33,276 bases of DNA. Origin: Solirubrobacter deserti. Its GTDB lineage: Bacteria; Actinomycetota; Thermoleophilia; Solirubrobacterales; Solirubrobacteraceae. The translations under genes and the position numbers were made by a program. Location: contig NZ_JAPCID010000073.1 in the NCBI RefSeq assembly GCF_027587175.1, positions 1-33,276 of the forward strand. Direction: 5' to 3'. Shown here in pieces: positions 14,600 through 25,567 of this stretch (positions are counted from its first letter, which is position 1; each line of letters starts with the position of its first letter). The notes under the pieces are model-generated. The model was not told where the DNA came from. It was given only the letters and a program-made list of their open reading frames with translations, and ran no database searches.

Positions 14600-16371
14600 G
14601 CCTTCTTCTTGCGCTTGGGCATGATGTCGGTGATCGTGCCCTCGGCCATCTCCGCCGCGAAGCCGACCGTCTCGGACAGCGTCGGGTGCGGGTGGATCGT
14701 GAGCGCGATGTCCTCGGCGTCGAGGCCCGCCTCGATCGCCAGGACCGCCTCCGCCAGGAGCTCACCCGCGTTGACGCCGACGATGCCGGCGCCCAGCACG
14801 CGGTTCGTGCCCGGCTCGACCACCAGCTTCGTCAGCCCGTCCGAGCGACCGACGCTCAGCGCACGGCCCGACGCCGCCCACGGGAAGGCGCCGATCTCGT
14901 ACTCGATGCCGTCGGCCTTGGCCTGCGTCTCGGTCAGCCCGGTCCACGCCACCTCCGGGTCCGTGTAGGCCACCGACGGAATCGAGCGCACGTCCCAGCT
15001 GACGTCGTGCCCGGCGATCACCTCGGCCGCGAGCACGCCCTCGTGCGTGGCCTTGTGGGCGAGCATCGGCTCGCCGCGCACGTCCCCGATCGAGAAGATG
15101 TGCGGCACGTTCGTGCGCATCTGCGAGTCGGAGGCGATGAAGCCGCGCTCGTCGACGGTCACGCCCGCCGCGTCCGCGCCGATCACCTTGCCGTTCGGGC
15201 GGCGGCCGACCGCGACCAGGATCCGGTCGAAGGTCTCCTCGCTGTCGCCGAACTTGACCTTCAGGCCGTCCGGCCCCGCCTCGACCGCCTCGACGCCGGT
15301 CTTGAGATGGATGGCCTCGTAGCGCCCCTTGATGCGCTTCTCGAGCACGCGCACGAGGTCCTTGTCGGCGCCCGGGATGAGCTGGTCGAGCAGCTCCACC
15401 ACGGTCACCTTGGAGCCGAGCGCGTCGTAGACCGTCGCCATCTCGAGGCCGATGATGCCGCCGCCGATGACGAGCAGCCGCTCCGGGATCTCCTCGACCT
15501 CGAGCGCGCTGGTCGAGTCCATGATCCGGGGATCGTCCGGGAGGAACGGCAGCGTCGACGCCTCCGAGCCGGACGCGATGATGCAGTGCTCGAAGCCGAC
15601 GACCGTGTCGCCGACCTTGATCGAGTTCGGCGAGGTGAACTCGCCGGACCCGCGCACGACCTGCACCTTGCGCTGCTTGGCCAGGCCTTCGAGTCCGCCG
15701 GTGAGCCGCCCGACGACGTCGTTCTTCCACGCGCGCACGTGGTCGATGTCGATCGTCGGCTTGCCGAAGGACACGCCCGCCTCGGCCATCTCCTCGGCCT
15801 CGGTGAGCACCTTGGCGATGTGCAGCAGCGCCTTGGACGGGATGCAGCCGACGTTCAGGCACACGCCGCCGAGCGTCTCGCCCTTGTCGATCAGCGCGAC
15901 CGACAGGCCGAGGTCGGCGGCGCGGAACGCGGCCGTGTAGCCGCCCGGGCCGGCGCCGAGCACGGCGACCTGGACCTTGACGTCCGCGTCCTCGGGGATG
16001 CCGGAGGACGTCGGGGCGTCCGTCCCGGCCGAGACGGGCTGGGTCGCGGGGCCGGGCGAGTCGCCGTAGCCCTGGGCGGGCGCCTCCGGCTTGTCCTCAA
16101 CGTTGCCGCCCTCCGGCTCGGCCTCCGCCGACGCGGCCGCCTCGGCCGCCTCCAGCTGCACGATGACCGTGCCCTCGGCGACCTTGTCGCCCACCGCCAC
16201 CTCGATCGAGGTGACCTTGCCCGCGGCCGGCGACGGCACTTCCATCGTCGCCTTGTCGGACTCGAGAACGATCAGCGGCGTCTCCTCCGCGACCTCGTCA
16301 CCGACGGCGACGAGGATCTCGATCACGGGGACGTCGTCGAAATCGCCGATGTCCGGGACCTTGACTTCCAT
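14596..16371 (-). CDS. lpdA: dihydrolipoyl dehydrogenase (E3) with N-terminal lipoyl domain
   Basis: This 591-residue flavoprotein reoxidises dihydrolipoamide of the pyruvate dehydrogenase complex, passing electrons to NAD+. Residues about 1-80 are a lipoyl domain with the modifiable Lys40 ([14 protein letters not shown]). A Pro/Glu/Ala linker leads to the E3 core: FAD-binding [19 protein letters not shown], redox-active Cys171/Cys176 ([13 protein letters not shown]), the NAD-binding segment [21 protein letters not shown] and the C-terminal His-Glu dyad in HPHPTLSET. Plain E3 is about 460 residues; lipoyl-fused E3 is known in some bacteria. The lipoyl domain is nearly the same as that of the adjacent E2, suggesting duplication within the operon. 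The ATG overlaps the E2 stop by one base (TGATG). Confidence 0.97.
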   Translation of the reverse strand: MEVKVPDIGDFDDVPVIEILVAVGDEVAEETPLIVLESDKATMEVPSPAAGKVTSIEVAVGDKVAEGTVIVQLEAAEAAASAEAEPEGGNVEDKPEAPAQGYGDSPGPATQPVSAGTDAPTSSGIPEDADVKVQVAVLGAGPGGYTAAFRAADLGLSVALIDKGETLGGVCLNVGCIPSKALLHIAKVLTEAEEMAEAGVSFGKPTIDIDHVRAWKNDVVGRLTGGLEGLAKQRKVQVVRGSGEFTSPNSIKVGDTVVGFEHCIIASGSEASTLPFLPDDPRIMDSTSALEVEEIPERLLVIGGGIIGLEMATVYDALGSKVTVVELLDQLIPGADKDLVRVLEKRIKGRYEAIHLKTGVEAVEAGPDGLKVKFGDSEETFDRILVAVGRRPNGKVIGADAAGVTVDERGFIASDSQMRTNVPHIFSIGDVRGEPMLAHKATHEGVLAAEVIAGHDVSWDVRSIPSVAYTDPEVAWTGLTETQAKADGIEYEIGAFPWAASGRALSVGRSDGLTKLVVEPGTNRVLGAGIVGVNAGELLAEAVLAIEAGLDAEDIALTIHPHPTLSETVGFAAEMAEGTITDIMPKRKKKA

Positions 16372-17719
16372 CAGAGCAGGACCCTCCGGAGATCGGACAG
16401 CTGTTGGACCAGGTGGGCGACGAAGCGCGCCGCGAGCGCGCCGTCGATCACGCGGTGGTCGTAGGAGAGCGACAGCGGCACCATCAGGCGCGGGACGAAC
16501 TCCGTCCCGTTCCAGACGGGCTTCATCGCCGAGCGCGTCACGCCCAGGATCGCCACCTCGGGCGCGTTGACGATCGGCGTGAACGACGTGCCGCCGATCC
16601 CGCCCAGCGACGAGATCGTGAACGTCGCGCCGGCCATCTCACCCGGCGAGAGCTTGCCCGCGCGGGCCTTCCCGGACAGCTCCGTCAGGTCCTTCGCGAT
16701 CTCGAGGATGCCCTTGGAGTCAGCGTCCTTGATGACCGGGACCACGAGCCCGTTCGGCGTGTCCGCCGCGAAGCCGATGTTGTAGTAGCGCTTGAGGACG
16801 AGGTCGTCGCCGTCCAGCGAGGAGTTGACGACCGGGAACGCCTTCAGCGAGGCCACGACCGCCTTCGCCAGCAGGGCGACCATCGTCACCTTCGCCTCCT
16901 GCTGCTCACCGTTGGTGCGCTTGCGGAACGCCTCCAGCTCGGTGATGTCCGCCTCGTCGTTGTGCGTGACGTGCGGGATCATCACCCAGTTGCGGGCCAG
17001 GTTCGGGCCGCTGATCTTCTGGATGCGGGTGAGCGGCTGGCGCTCGACCTCGCCGTACTTCTCGAAGTTCGGCTTCGGCCACGGCGCGAGGTTCAGGCCC
17101 TCGACGGCCGCGCCGGAAGCGGGCGCCTCGGCGGCGGCCGGCGCCGCGGCGGGCGCGTCCTTGGCCTGCTGGACGTCCTCCTTGGTGATCCGGCCCTTGC
17201 GGCCGGTCCCGGTCACCGTCGAGAGGTCGATGCCGAGCTCTCGCGCCAGCCGGCGCACGCCCGGCGACGCGTAGGCCGGCGGGTCGCTGTGCCCGCCCTT
17301 CTGCTGCGGGGAGACCGGCGCGCCCGACGGCGTGCCCTCCACCTGGGGCGACGCGGGCGGCTCACTGGAGTCGATCGGCGTCGGCTCCTCGATCTCGCCC
17401 GCCTTCTCGGACTCCTGGGCGGCGATCGACGTCCCCTCGACGGCGCCGCCGGGCGCCGTCTCGGCCTCGGGCGCGTCCCCGCTCACCTCGAGCGAGATGA
17501 TCGGCGAGCCCTCCTTGACCTTGTCCCCGACGGACACCTCGATCGAGGCGACCTTGCCGGCCGACGGCGACGGCACCTCCATCGTGGCCTTGTCGGACTC
17601 CAGGACGACGAGCGGGTCCTCGGCAGCGACCTCGTCGCCCACCGACACCAGCACCTCGATCACCGGTACGTCGTCGAAGTCCCCGATGTCCGGGACCAGG
17701 ACCTGTTCGCTAGCCACGT

Positions 17720-17723
<4 letters not shown>
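16371..17723 (-). CDS. aceF: dihydrolipoamide acetyltransferase (E2) of pyruvate dehydrogenase
   Basis: This 450-residue E2 forms the core of the complex and moves the acetyl group from lipoamide to coenzyme A. A single N-terminal lipoyl domain carries Lys45 ([14 protein letters not shown]). A Pro/Ser/Glu-rich linker follows, then the peripheral subunit-binding domain ([19 protein letters not shown], then [12 protein letters not shown]). The acetyltransferase domain fills the C-terminal half, with catalytic His423 in [17 protein letters not shown]. The start is the GTG at 17723, which overlaps the aceE stop as GTGA; a second GTG two codons later is also possible. The operon order E1-E2-E3 and the overlaps mean the three subunits are made together. 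Specificity for pyruvate is inferred from the linked aceE. Confidence 0.95.
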
Positions 17724-20374
<2,651 letters not shown>

Positions 20375-20410
20375 TGCTGCTCCTCGGTCTCCTCGGTGCG
20401 CGGCCATTGT

Positions 20411-20422
20411 GGCTCATGAGCC
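20411..20422. promoter_or_regulatory. 12-bp perfect palindrome in the aceE/uricase divergent promoter region
   Basis: GGCTCATGAGCC is a perfect palindrome 37 bp upstream of the aceE start. Its position suits an operator for aceE. No regulator can be assigned from the sequence. Confidence 0.4.
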
Positions 20423-20442
20423 CCGCTCGGGTGAGCCTGCCC

Positions 20443-20456
20443 GGAATGTACGTTCC
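20443..20456. promoter_or_regulatory. candidate IclR-type operator upstream of uricase
   Basis: GGAATGTACGTTCC is a dyad of type GGAA-N6-TTCC, 50 bp upstream of the uricase ATG. The same GGAA-N6-TTCC arrangement occurs before the IclR-family gene (31264-31277). Known IclR operators have GGAA/TTCC half-sites with a similar spacer, so this is a candidate site for that regulator. The assignment is inferred. Confidence 0.45.
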
Positions 20457-20486
20457 ATGATACGAAAGTCGGCGTCCCGAGTGATG

Positions 20487-20503
20487 GAAATGCGATCATT
20501 TTC
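20487..20503. promoter_or_regulatory. A+T-rich near-palindrome next to the uricase start
   Basis: GAAATGCGATCATTTTC is almost self-complementary and ends 2 nt before the uricase ATG. It is unusually A+T-rich for this genome. It could be part of the promoter (a -10 element of a leaderless transcript) or an operator blocking translation or transcription. There is no Shine-Dalgarno sequence before this ATG. Confidence 0.35.
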
Positions 20504-20505
20504 GG

Positions 20506-21351
20506 ATGGCACGGCTCGGGAGCAACCAGTACGGCAAGGCGGAGACGCACCTCGTCCGGGTGGTGCGGGACGGTGCGGCGCACGAGTTGCGCGATCTGCT
20601 GGTCTCGGTCGCCCTCTCGGGCGAGCTGGAAGCGGTGCACCTTGACGGTGACAACTCGGCCGTGCTCGCGACCGACACGCAGAAGAACACCGTGTACGCG
20701 TTCGCCAAAGAGCACGGGGTCGGAACGCCGGAGCAGTTCGGGGCGCTGCTGGCGCGGCACTTCCTGGGCGGCGCGATCACGCGGGCACGCGTGGAGGTGC
20801 GCGAGGTCGGCTGGACGCGGCTGAGCGACCACGCGTTCGCGCAGGGTTCGCGGGAGGAGCGGATCGCGGTCGTCGTGGCGGATGAGTCGCAGTGGTTCGC
20901 GTCGGGGCTGTCGGGCCTGGTGGTCCTCAAGACGACGGACTCCGAGTTCCACGGGTTCCCGCGTGACCGGTACACGACGCTGGCCGAGACGCGCGACCGC
21001 GTGCTCGCCACCGAGGTGAGCGCGCGCTGGCGCCACGACGGCACCGCCTCCTTCGAGGACGCGCGACGCGCGTTGCTGGAGTGCTTCGCCGCGCACCACT
21101 CCCTGTCGCTGCAGCAGACGCTGTACGCGATGGGTTCGGCGGTGCTGGAGGCGTGCCCGGCCGTGCAGGAGATCCGGCTCTCGATGCCCAACAAGCACCA
21201 CTTCGTCGTGGACCTGACGCCGTTCGGTCTCTCGAACGAGAACGAGGTCTTCCACGCCGACGACCGGCCGTACGGACTGATCGAGGGCGCCGTCGTGCGC
21301 GACGGCGCCCCCGATGCGGGTCCCTTGTGGGACCCCTATCCGTTGGTGTGA
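20506..21351 (+). CDS. urate oxidase (uricase)
   Basis: This 281-residue cofactor-free oxidase converts urate to 5-hydroxyisourate with O2. Recognisable blocks are LGSNQYGKAETHLVRV at the N-terminus, GDNSAVLATDTQKNTVYAFAKEHG with the catalytic Thr and the Lys-containing beginning, the Phe/Arg segment TDSEFHGFPRDRYTTL, and MPNKHHFVVDL near the end, which supplies the conserved His and Asn environment. The length is close to the usual 290-300. It is divergent from aceE and ends one base before the stop of the convergent repeat protein. The next enzymes, HIU hydrolase and OHCU decarboxylase, are not in this window. Together with guaD and the allantoin operon it defines a purine degradation set, probably under the IclR-family regulator. 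Confidence 0.95.
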   Translation: MARLGSNQYGKAETHLVRVVRDGAAHELRDLLVSVALSGELEAVHLDGDNSAVLATDTQKNTVYAFAKEHGVGTPEQFGALLARHFLGGAITRARVEVREVGWTRLSDHAFAQGSREERIAVVVADESQWFASGLSGLVVLKTTDSEFHGFPRDRYTTLAETRDRVLATEVSARWRHDGTASFEDARRALLECFAAHHSLSLQQTLYAMGSAVLEACPAVQEIRLSMPNKHHFVVDLTPFGLSNENEVFHADDRPYGLIEGAVVRDGAPDAGPLWDPYPLV

Positions 21352-21352
21352 T

Positions 21353-23467
21353 TCACCAGCCGCCGGACCGGGGTTCCGGTTCGGTGAACCAGCTCCCGAC
21401 GGTGGTGGCCATCCCGTTGACCGTGTCTATCACCGGGTCGACGTACTCGTTCGGTATGGAAACCGTGACCGAGTGGGTCATCGCGACGCCCTCCTGTGCG
21501 CCGAAGGCCATGCCCTCTGTGGATTCGTACTCGGGTTTGAATCCGTTGTTCATGTTGATCGAGTGCTGCGTGGTCTGCGAGACGCCCGGGTTGACCTCGT
21601 TGGGGACCTCGACGGTCAACGTGACCCCCGAGTCCGTCCCGACCTCGCCAGACACGCTGAGCGGCCCGATGGCGCCCATGACCTTGCTCTGCGCGCTGAC
21701 CGGCGTCTCCGGCGCGTCCGCGGGGCCGGCGGAGCCGAACACCCCGTAGCCCTCGGCGATGCCCAGGGTCAGGGCGGTGTGGTCCTCGTCCCGCGCGAGC
21801 CCGCCGGTGAGACCGAGCCCGACCGTCACGGTCCCTTCCACCTCGAAGCCGTCCGTGGACGGCTGTGGCGGTTGTTCCGGCTGGGCGTAGCCCGGAACGG
21901 GCAGGCCCTCGTACTCCGCCGGGAGCTCGGGCAGGTCGCCCTCCTCCTCGTTGCGGTTGGTCTGCTGCGCGGGAGCGTGGCCCGGCGCCATCGTGTCCGG
22001 CGCCGGGTTGCGCTCCTGCGACGAGACCGGATCGGACGGGTCGTACGCGGGGCCGTACTGCTGCGTCGGCGGGTCGTACGGCGCGTCCAGCTCGGGGTCG
22101 TCGACGTGCGGCGCCTGCGAGGCCTCCGGACCCGGCAGGCCCAAATCGCCCATGGCGGTGTACGCGGGACCCTCGTAGTCGTCGCTCGTCGTCGACGGTG
22201 CCGTCGTGGTCTCCTCGGCCGGCTCGCCGACCGGGCCCGCCTGGCTCGGCGGCGCCGCGACGTCGCCCATCGGCGTCGTCACGGGGGTCGAGTCCTCGTC
22301 GGTGGTCGTCGACGGTGCCGTCGTGGTGTCCTCGGCGGATTCGCCGACCGGGCCGGCGTGGCTCGGCGGGGCCGAGTCCGCGTCGTCCGCGGCCGGGGCG
22401 GCCGCGCGGCTCTTGTCCTCGGCCGCGGGCGTAGTGGTGTCGCTCGACGGCCCAGCGACGTCACCCATCGCCGTCATCGCGGGCGGTGAGTAGTCGTTGG
22501 CCGGCACGTCGTCGGTCGACGGGTCCGAGGTGGTCTCGGTCGCGTCGGCCGTGTCGGTCTCGCTCGCGGGGGCCGCAGCCTCCTGCGAGGAGGGCGAGCT
22601 GGGGCCGACGGTGCCGTCCCAGCCGCTGTCATCGTCGCCCGAGGACGAGGAGTCCTCGGCCGACTCGCCGACCGGACCGTCATGGCTCGGCGGCGCATCG
22701 TCGCCGGAGTCGTCCGACGAGGACGCGATCGACTCGCTCGACGAGGACGTCGTCTCCTGCGAGGACGGCGAGCTCGGTCCGACCGAGCCGTCCCAGCCGC
22801 TGTCATCGCCGCCCGAGGACGAGGAGTCCTCGGCCGACTCGCCGACCGGGCCGTCGTGGCTCGGCGGCGCGTCGTCGCCGGAATCATCCGACGAGGACGC
22901 GATCGACTCGCTCGACGAGGACGTCGACTCCTGCGAGGACGGCGAGCTCGGCCCGACCGAGCCGTCCCAACCGCCGCTGCCGGAGGGATCGTCGTCGGCG
23001 GAATCCGACGACGACGAGCTCGACTCCTGCGAGGACGGCGAGCTCGGCCCCACCGAGCCGTCCCAGCCACCGCTGCCGGAGGGATCGTGGTCGGCGGAAT
23101 CCGACGACGACGAGCTCGACTCCTGCGAGGACGGCGAGCTGGGCCCCACCGAGCCGTCCCAGCCGCCGCTGCCGGAGGGATCGTCGTCGGCGGAATCCGA
23201 CGACGACGTCATCGACTCCGCCGACTCCCCGGCGGGACCGGCATGGCTGCCCGGCGCGTCCGATTCCTGTGATGAGGGCGAGCTCGAGCCGCCCCATCCG
23301 CCGCCATCGTCAGCCACCGCGCCCGCGGTGGCCGGCATGACGGTGCCGGCGGCCAGCGCCGCCGCGACCAGCACCGCCACGGGGCGGCGGCGCCAGCGTT
23401 GCAGCCGCAACTCGCGCGTGAGCTCCTCGAGCTCCGCGCGCGTCGGACCGCGTAGAAGGACCTTCAA
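21353..23467 (-). CDS. exported low-complexity Ser/Asp/Gly repeat protein of unknown function
   Basis: I do not recognise this protein of about 704 residues. A basic, helical leader (LLRGPTRAELEELTRELRL, RRRP) precedes a hydrophobic run AVLVAAALAAGTVM and a likely signal-peptidase site after AGAVA (about residue 52). Residues roughly 55-410 are acidic Ser/Asp/Gly/Pro repeats built on the module GWDGSVGPSSPSSQE. A Thr/Pro/Ala-rich part with three MGD motifs (TAMGDVAGPS, TPMGDVAAPP, TAMGDLGLPG) follows, then a Pro/Tyr/Gln-rich stretch. The C-terminal 170-190 residues look beta-rich and folded (VEGTVTVGLGLTGGL, LTVEVPNEVNPG, HSVTVSIPNEYVDPV). No cysteine and no LPXTG sortase signal is visible. 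I chose the TTG at 23467 because GGGAGG stands 5 nt before it; a GTG at 23497 would add 10 residues. It lies 64 bp after ligA. Confidence 0.75.
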   Translation of the reverse strand: MKVLLRGPTRAELEELTRELRLQRWRRRPVAVLVAAALAAGTVMPATAGAVADDGGGWGGSSSPSSQESDAPGSHAGPAGESAESMTSSSDSADDDPSGSGGWDGSVGPSSPSSQESSSSSSDSADHDPSGSGGWDGSVGPSSPSSQESSSSSSDSADDDPSGSGGWDGSVGPSSPSSQESTSSSSESIASSSDDSGDDAPPSHDGPVGESAEDSSSSGGDDSGWDGSVGPSSPSSQETTSSSSESIASSSDDSGDDAPPSHDGPVGESAEDSSSSGDDDSGWDGTVGPSSPSSQEAAAPASETDTADATETTSDPSTDDVPANDYSPPAMTAMGDVAGPSSDTTTPAAEDKSRAAAPAADDADSAPPSHAGPVGESAEDTTTAPSTTTDEDSTPVTTPMGDVAAPPSQAGPVGEPAEETTTAPSTTSDDYEGPAYTAMGDLGLPGPEASQAPHVDDPELDAPYDPPTQQYGPAYDPSDPVSSQERNPAPDTMAPGHAPAQQTNRNEEEGDLPELPAEYEGLPVPGYAQPEQPPQPSTDGFEVEGTVTVGLGLTGGLARDEDHTALTLGIAEGYGVFGSAGPADAPETPVSAQSKVMGAIGPLSVSGEVGTDSGVTLTVEVPNEVNPGVSQTTQHSINMNNGFKPEYESTEGMAFGAQEGVAMTHSVTVSIPNEYVDPVIDTVNGMATTVGSWFTEPEPRSGGW
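22613..22960. repeat. two 174-bp in-frame tandem repeats
   Basis: Two units (22613-22786 and 22787-22960) each encode 58 residues containing GWDGSVGPSSPSSQE, SSSSESIASSSDDSGDD and PPSHDGPVGESAEDSSSSG. The units are nearly identical in DNA, which points to recent duplication. They lie within the exported repeat protein gene. Confidence 0.85.
22961..23248. repeat. three 96-bp in-frame tandem repeats
   Basis: Units begin at 22961, 23057 and 23153, exactly 96 bp apart. Each encodes 32 residues containing GWDGSVGPSSPSSQE, a Ser run, DSADDDPSGSG. They share the GWDGSVGPSSPSSQE module with the adjoining 174-bp units but lack the SHDGPVGESAED part, so the array mixes a short and a long unit. Confidence 0.85.
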
Positions 23468-23531
23468 TCCAACCTCCCATCTATCGGGCCGCTGCACCCC
23501 TGCACGCGGCCTCGAAGACGTAGGTACCCAG

Positions 23532-25514
23532 TTAGGCGATGCCCGCGCTGATTAGTTGCTGCCAGATTTCGGACTGGTCCACGACGGCGACCTCGAGCTT
23601 CTCCGCCTTCGCAATCTTCGACGCACCCACATCGGCGCCCGTGATGAGCATGTCGGTGCTCGCGCTCACCGATGAGGCGGCGGTCGCGCCGGCGCGCTCA
23701 CACAGCCGCTGGAACGCCGGCCGCGGCACCTTCTCGCCGCTGCGCGGGTCGCTGATCGCGCCCGTGATCACGACGGTCTTGCCCTCCAGCGGCGCGCCCG
23801 CCGCCACCTCGGGCGGGAGGTCCTCTTCACGCACGTCGAGCGAGACGCCGCGCTCGCGCAGCTTCTCCAGCTCGGGCCGCACGCGTTCCAGGTGCCGGGT
23901 GAGCGACTCGGCGACCTTCGGGCCGATGTCCTCGACCGCGACGAGCTTCTCCTCGCCGGCGTCCGCGACCTCCTCCAGCGACCTGAAGCCCGCTCGACAC
24001 AGCCGCGCGGCCGTGCCCTCGGACGCCATCGGGATCGCGAGCCCGATCACGGCCCGCCGCAGCCCCACGTTCTTCGACGCCTCGATCGACTCGATCATGC
24101 GCTCGGCGCTCACCTCGCCGATGCGGTCGAACTCCAGCAGCCGCTCCTTCGTGAGCGCGTAGAAGTCGGACGGCTCGACCAGGTCGCCGGACGCGGCGAG
24201 CCGCTCGATCCAGACGGGTCCGACCGCCTCGATGTCGGCCGCGGCCCGCGATGCCCAGTGGATCAGCCGCCGGACGGTCTGGGCCGGGCACGACAGGTTC
24301 GTGCAGAACAGCTCGCGCGACTCGCCCCGCTCGGTCAGCGGCTCCCCGCACGAGGGGCACTCCGAGGGCGGGATGATGTCCCGCTCCTCCCCCGTACGCT
24401 TGGACTCGTCCAGCACGCCCGCGACGAACGGGATCACGTCGCCGGCGCGCCGCACCAGCACGGTGTCGCCGATCTTGATCCCGCGCGCCCGGATGACCTC
24501 CTGGTTGGCGAGCGTCGCGCGCGTCACGGTCGTGCCGCCGACGAACACGGGCTCCAGCCATGCGACCGGCGCGATCTTCCCGGTCTTGCCGACGTCCCAC
24601 ACGACGTCGCTGAGCACCGTCGTCTTCTCCTCGGCCGCGAACTTGTAGGCGAGCGCGCCGCGCGGCGACGAGGACCGCGTGCCCGCGGCGGCGAACGCGG
24701 ACCGGTCGGCCAGCCGCAGCACGGCGCCGTCGAGGTCGTAGTCGAGCTCCGCGCGCTCGGCCTCGATGGCCGAGATCACCTGCTGGGCCTCCTCGGCGGT
24801 CGAGCAGTGGCGCATGTCGGCCGCGTCGAAGCCCAAGGTCTTCAGGCCGGCCTCCAAGTCCGCCTCCGCACCTTCGGAGGCGTCGAGGTCGAAGGCGAAG
24901 AAGTGCAGCCGCCGTTCGGCCACCGCGGCCGGGTCCTTGGCCCGCACGGTGCCCGCGGCGGCGTTGCGCGGGTTGATCAGCGGCTTGTCGGGATGCGCCT
25001 CGTTGTAGGCCGCGAACGTGGACCGCAGCATCACGGCCTCCCCGCGCACCTCCACGCGCCCGCCCAGCTCGACCGAGGACGGCACCCCATCCGCCAGCGC
25101 GCGCACGATCACGGTCACGTCGTCGCCCGTCGTCCCGTCCCCGCGCGTGACGGCCCGCGCCAGGCGCCCGTCCTCGTACACCAGCGCCAGCGACAGCCCG
25201 TCGAGCTTGGGCATGACGACCACCGACTGCCCCGGGAAGCGCTCGAAGAACGCCTCGACCTGCTCTGGCTTGGTCGCCTTCTCCAGCGACAGCATCGGGC
25301 GCGAGTGCCGGACCGGCGCGTGCAGCACCGACGGCGCGCCCACGGCCTCCAGCGGATTCGGCGAGGGCGTGTGCTCGGGGTGCGCGGCGAGCAGCTCGCG
25401 CAGCTCGTCCTCCAGCGCGTCGTACTCCGCGTCCGCCACCTGCGGCGCGCCGTCGTAGTACGCGGCCCGCAGCTCCGTGATCCGCCGGGCCAGCTCCTCG
25501 ATCCGTTCCTTCAC
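23532..25514 (-). CDS. ligA: NAD+-dependent DNA ligase LigA, divergent form
   Basis: This 660-residue ligase seals nicks using NAD+. Domain Ia is visible (YYDGAPQVADAEYDALEDEL). The adenylation motif is MPKLDGLSLALVYEDG with nucleophile Lys103, and further motifs are GRVEVRGEAVM and INPRNAAAGTVR. The OB fold, a four-Cys zinc site (CPSCGEPL...FCTNLSCPAQ), helix-hairpin-helix repeats and a C-terminal BRCT domain (GKTVVITGAISDPRSGEK) follow. The length is near the usual 670. Several normally strict positions differ: VGKTG for VGRTG, ATLAN for ATLHN, and IPMASEGTAARLC where LigA has an IRHVGE-like hairpin. It may be the housekeeping ligase or a second paralogue. The start is the GTG at 25514. It lies downstream of the sugar dehydrogenase, behind a terminator. 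Confidence 0.92.
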   Translation of the reverse strand: MKERIEELARRITELRAAYYDGAPQVADAEYDALEDELRELLAAHPEHTPSPNPLEAVGAPSVLHAPVRHSRPMLSLEKATKPEQVEAFFERFPGQSVVVMPKLDGLSLALVYEDGRLARAVTRGDGTTGDDVTVIVRALADGVPSSVELGGRVEVRGEAVMLRSTFAAYNEAHPDKPLINPRNAAAGTVRAKDPAAVAERRLHFFAFDLDASEGAEADLEAGLKTLGFDAADMRHCSTAEEAQQVISAIEAERAELDYDLDGAVLRLADRSAFAAAGTRSSSPRGALAYKFAAEEKTTVLSDVVWDVGKTGKIAPVAWLEPVFVGGTTVTRATLANQEVIRARGIKIGDTVLVRRAGDVIPFVAGVLDESKRTGEERDIIPPSECPSCGEPLTERGESRELFCTNLSCPAQTVRRLIHWASRAAADIEAVGPVWIERLAASGDLVEPSDFYALTKERLLEFDRIGEVSAERMIESIEASKNVGLRRAVIGLAIPMASEGTAARLCRAGFRSLEEVADAGEEKLVAVEDIGPKVAESLTRHLERVRPELEKLRERGVSLDVREEDLPPEVAAGAPLEGKTVVITGAISDPRSGEKVPRPAFQRLCERAGATAASSVSASTDMLITGADVGASKIAKAEKLEVAVVDQSEIWQQLISAGIA

Positions 25515-25527
25515 GCCCTGAACGCTA

Positions 25528-25558
25528 CGCGCGGCCGCCGACGGACGGCGGCCGCGCG
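25528..25558 (-). terminator. strong hairpin between the sugar dehydrogenase and ligA
   Basis: CGCGCGGCCGCCG and CGGCGGCCGCGCG form a perfect 13-bp stem with the 5-nt loop ACGGA. It starts 10 bp beyond the sugar dehydrogenase stop and ends 14 bp before the ligA start. It probably terminates the upstream transcript. No T-tract follows. Confidence 0.75.
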
Positions 25559-25567
25559 GGCACTCAC

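Noticed and set aside
22613-23248. CRISPR-like periodic repeats
   Set aside because: Periods are 96 and 174 bp, multiples of three in frame with a coding gene, and there are no unique spacers. No cas gene is present.
22497-23555. Acidic plus-strand frame with DSCEDGELGPTEPSQP repeats opposite the repeat protein
   Set aside because: The repeats mirror the minus-strand repeats. The minus frame has the signal peptide, the Shine-Dalgarno sequence and a folded-looking C-terminal domain; the plus frame has none.
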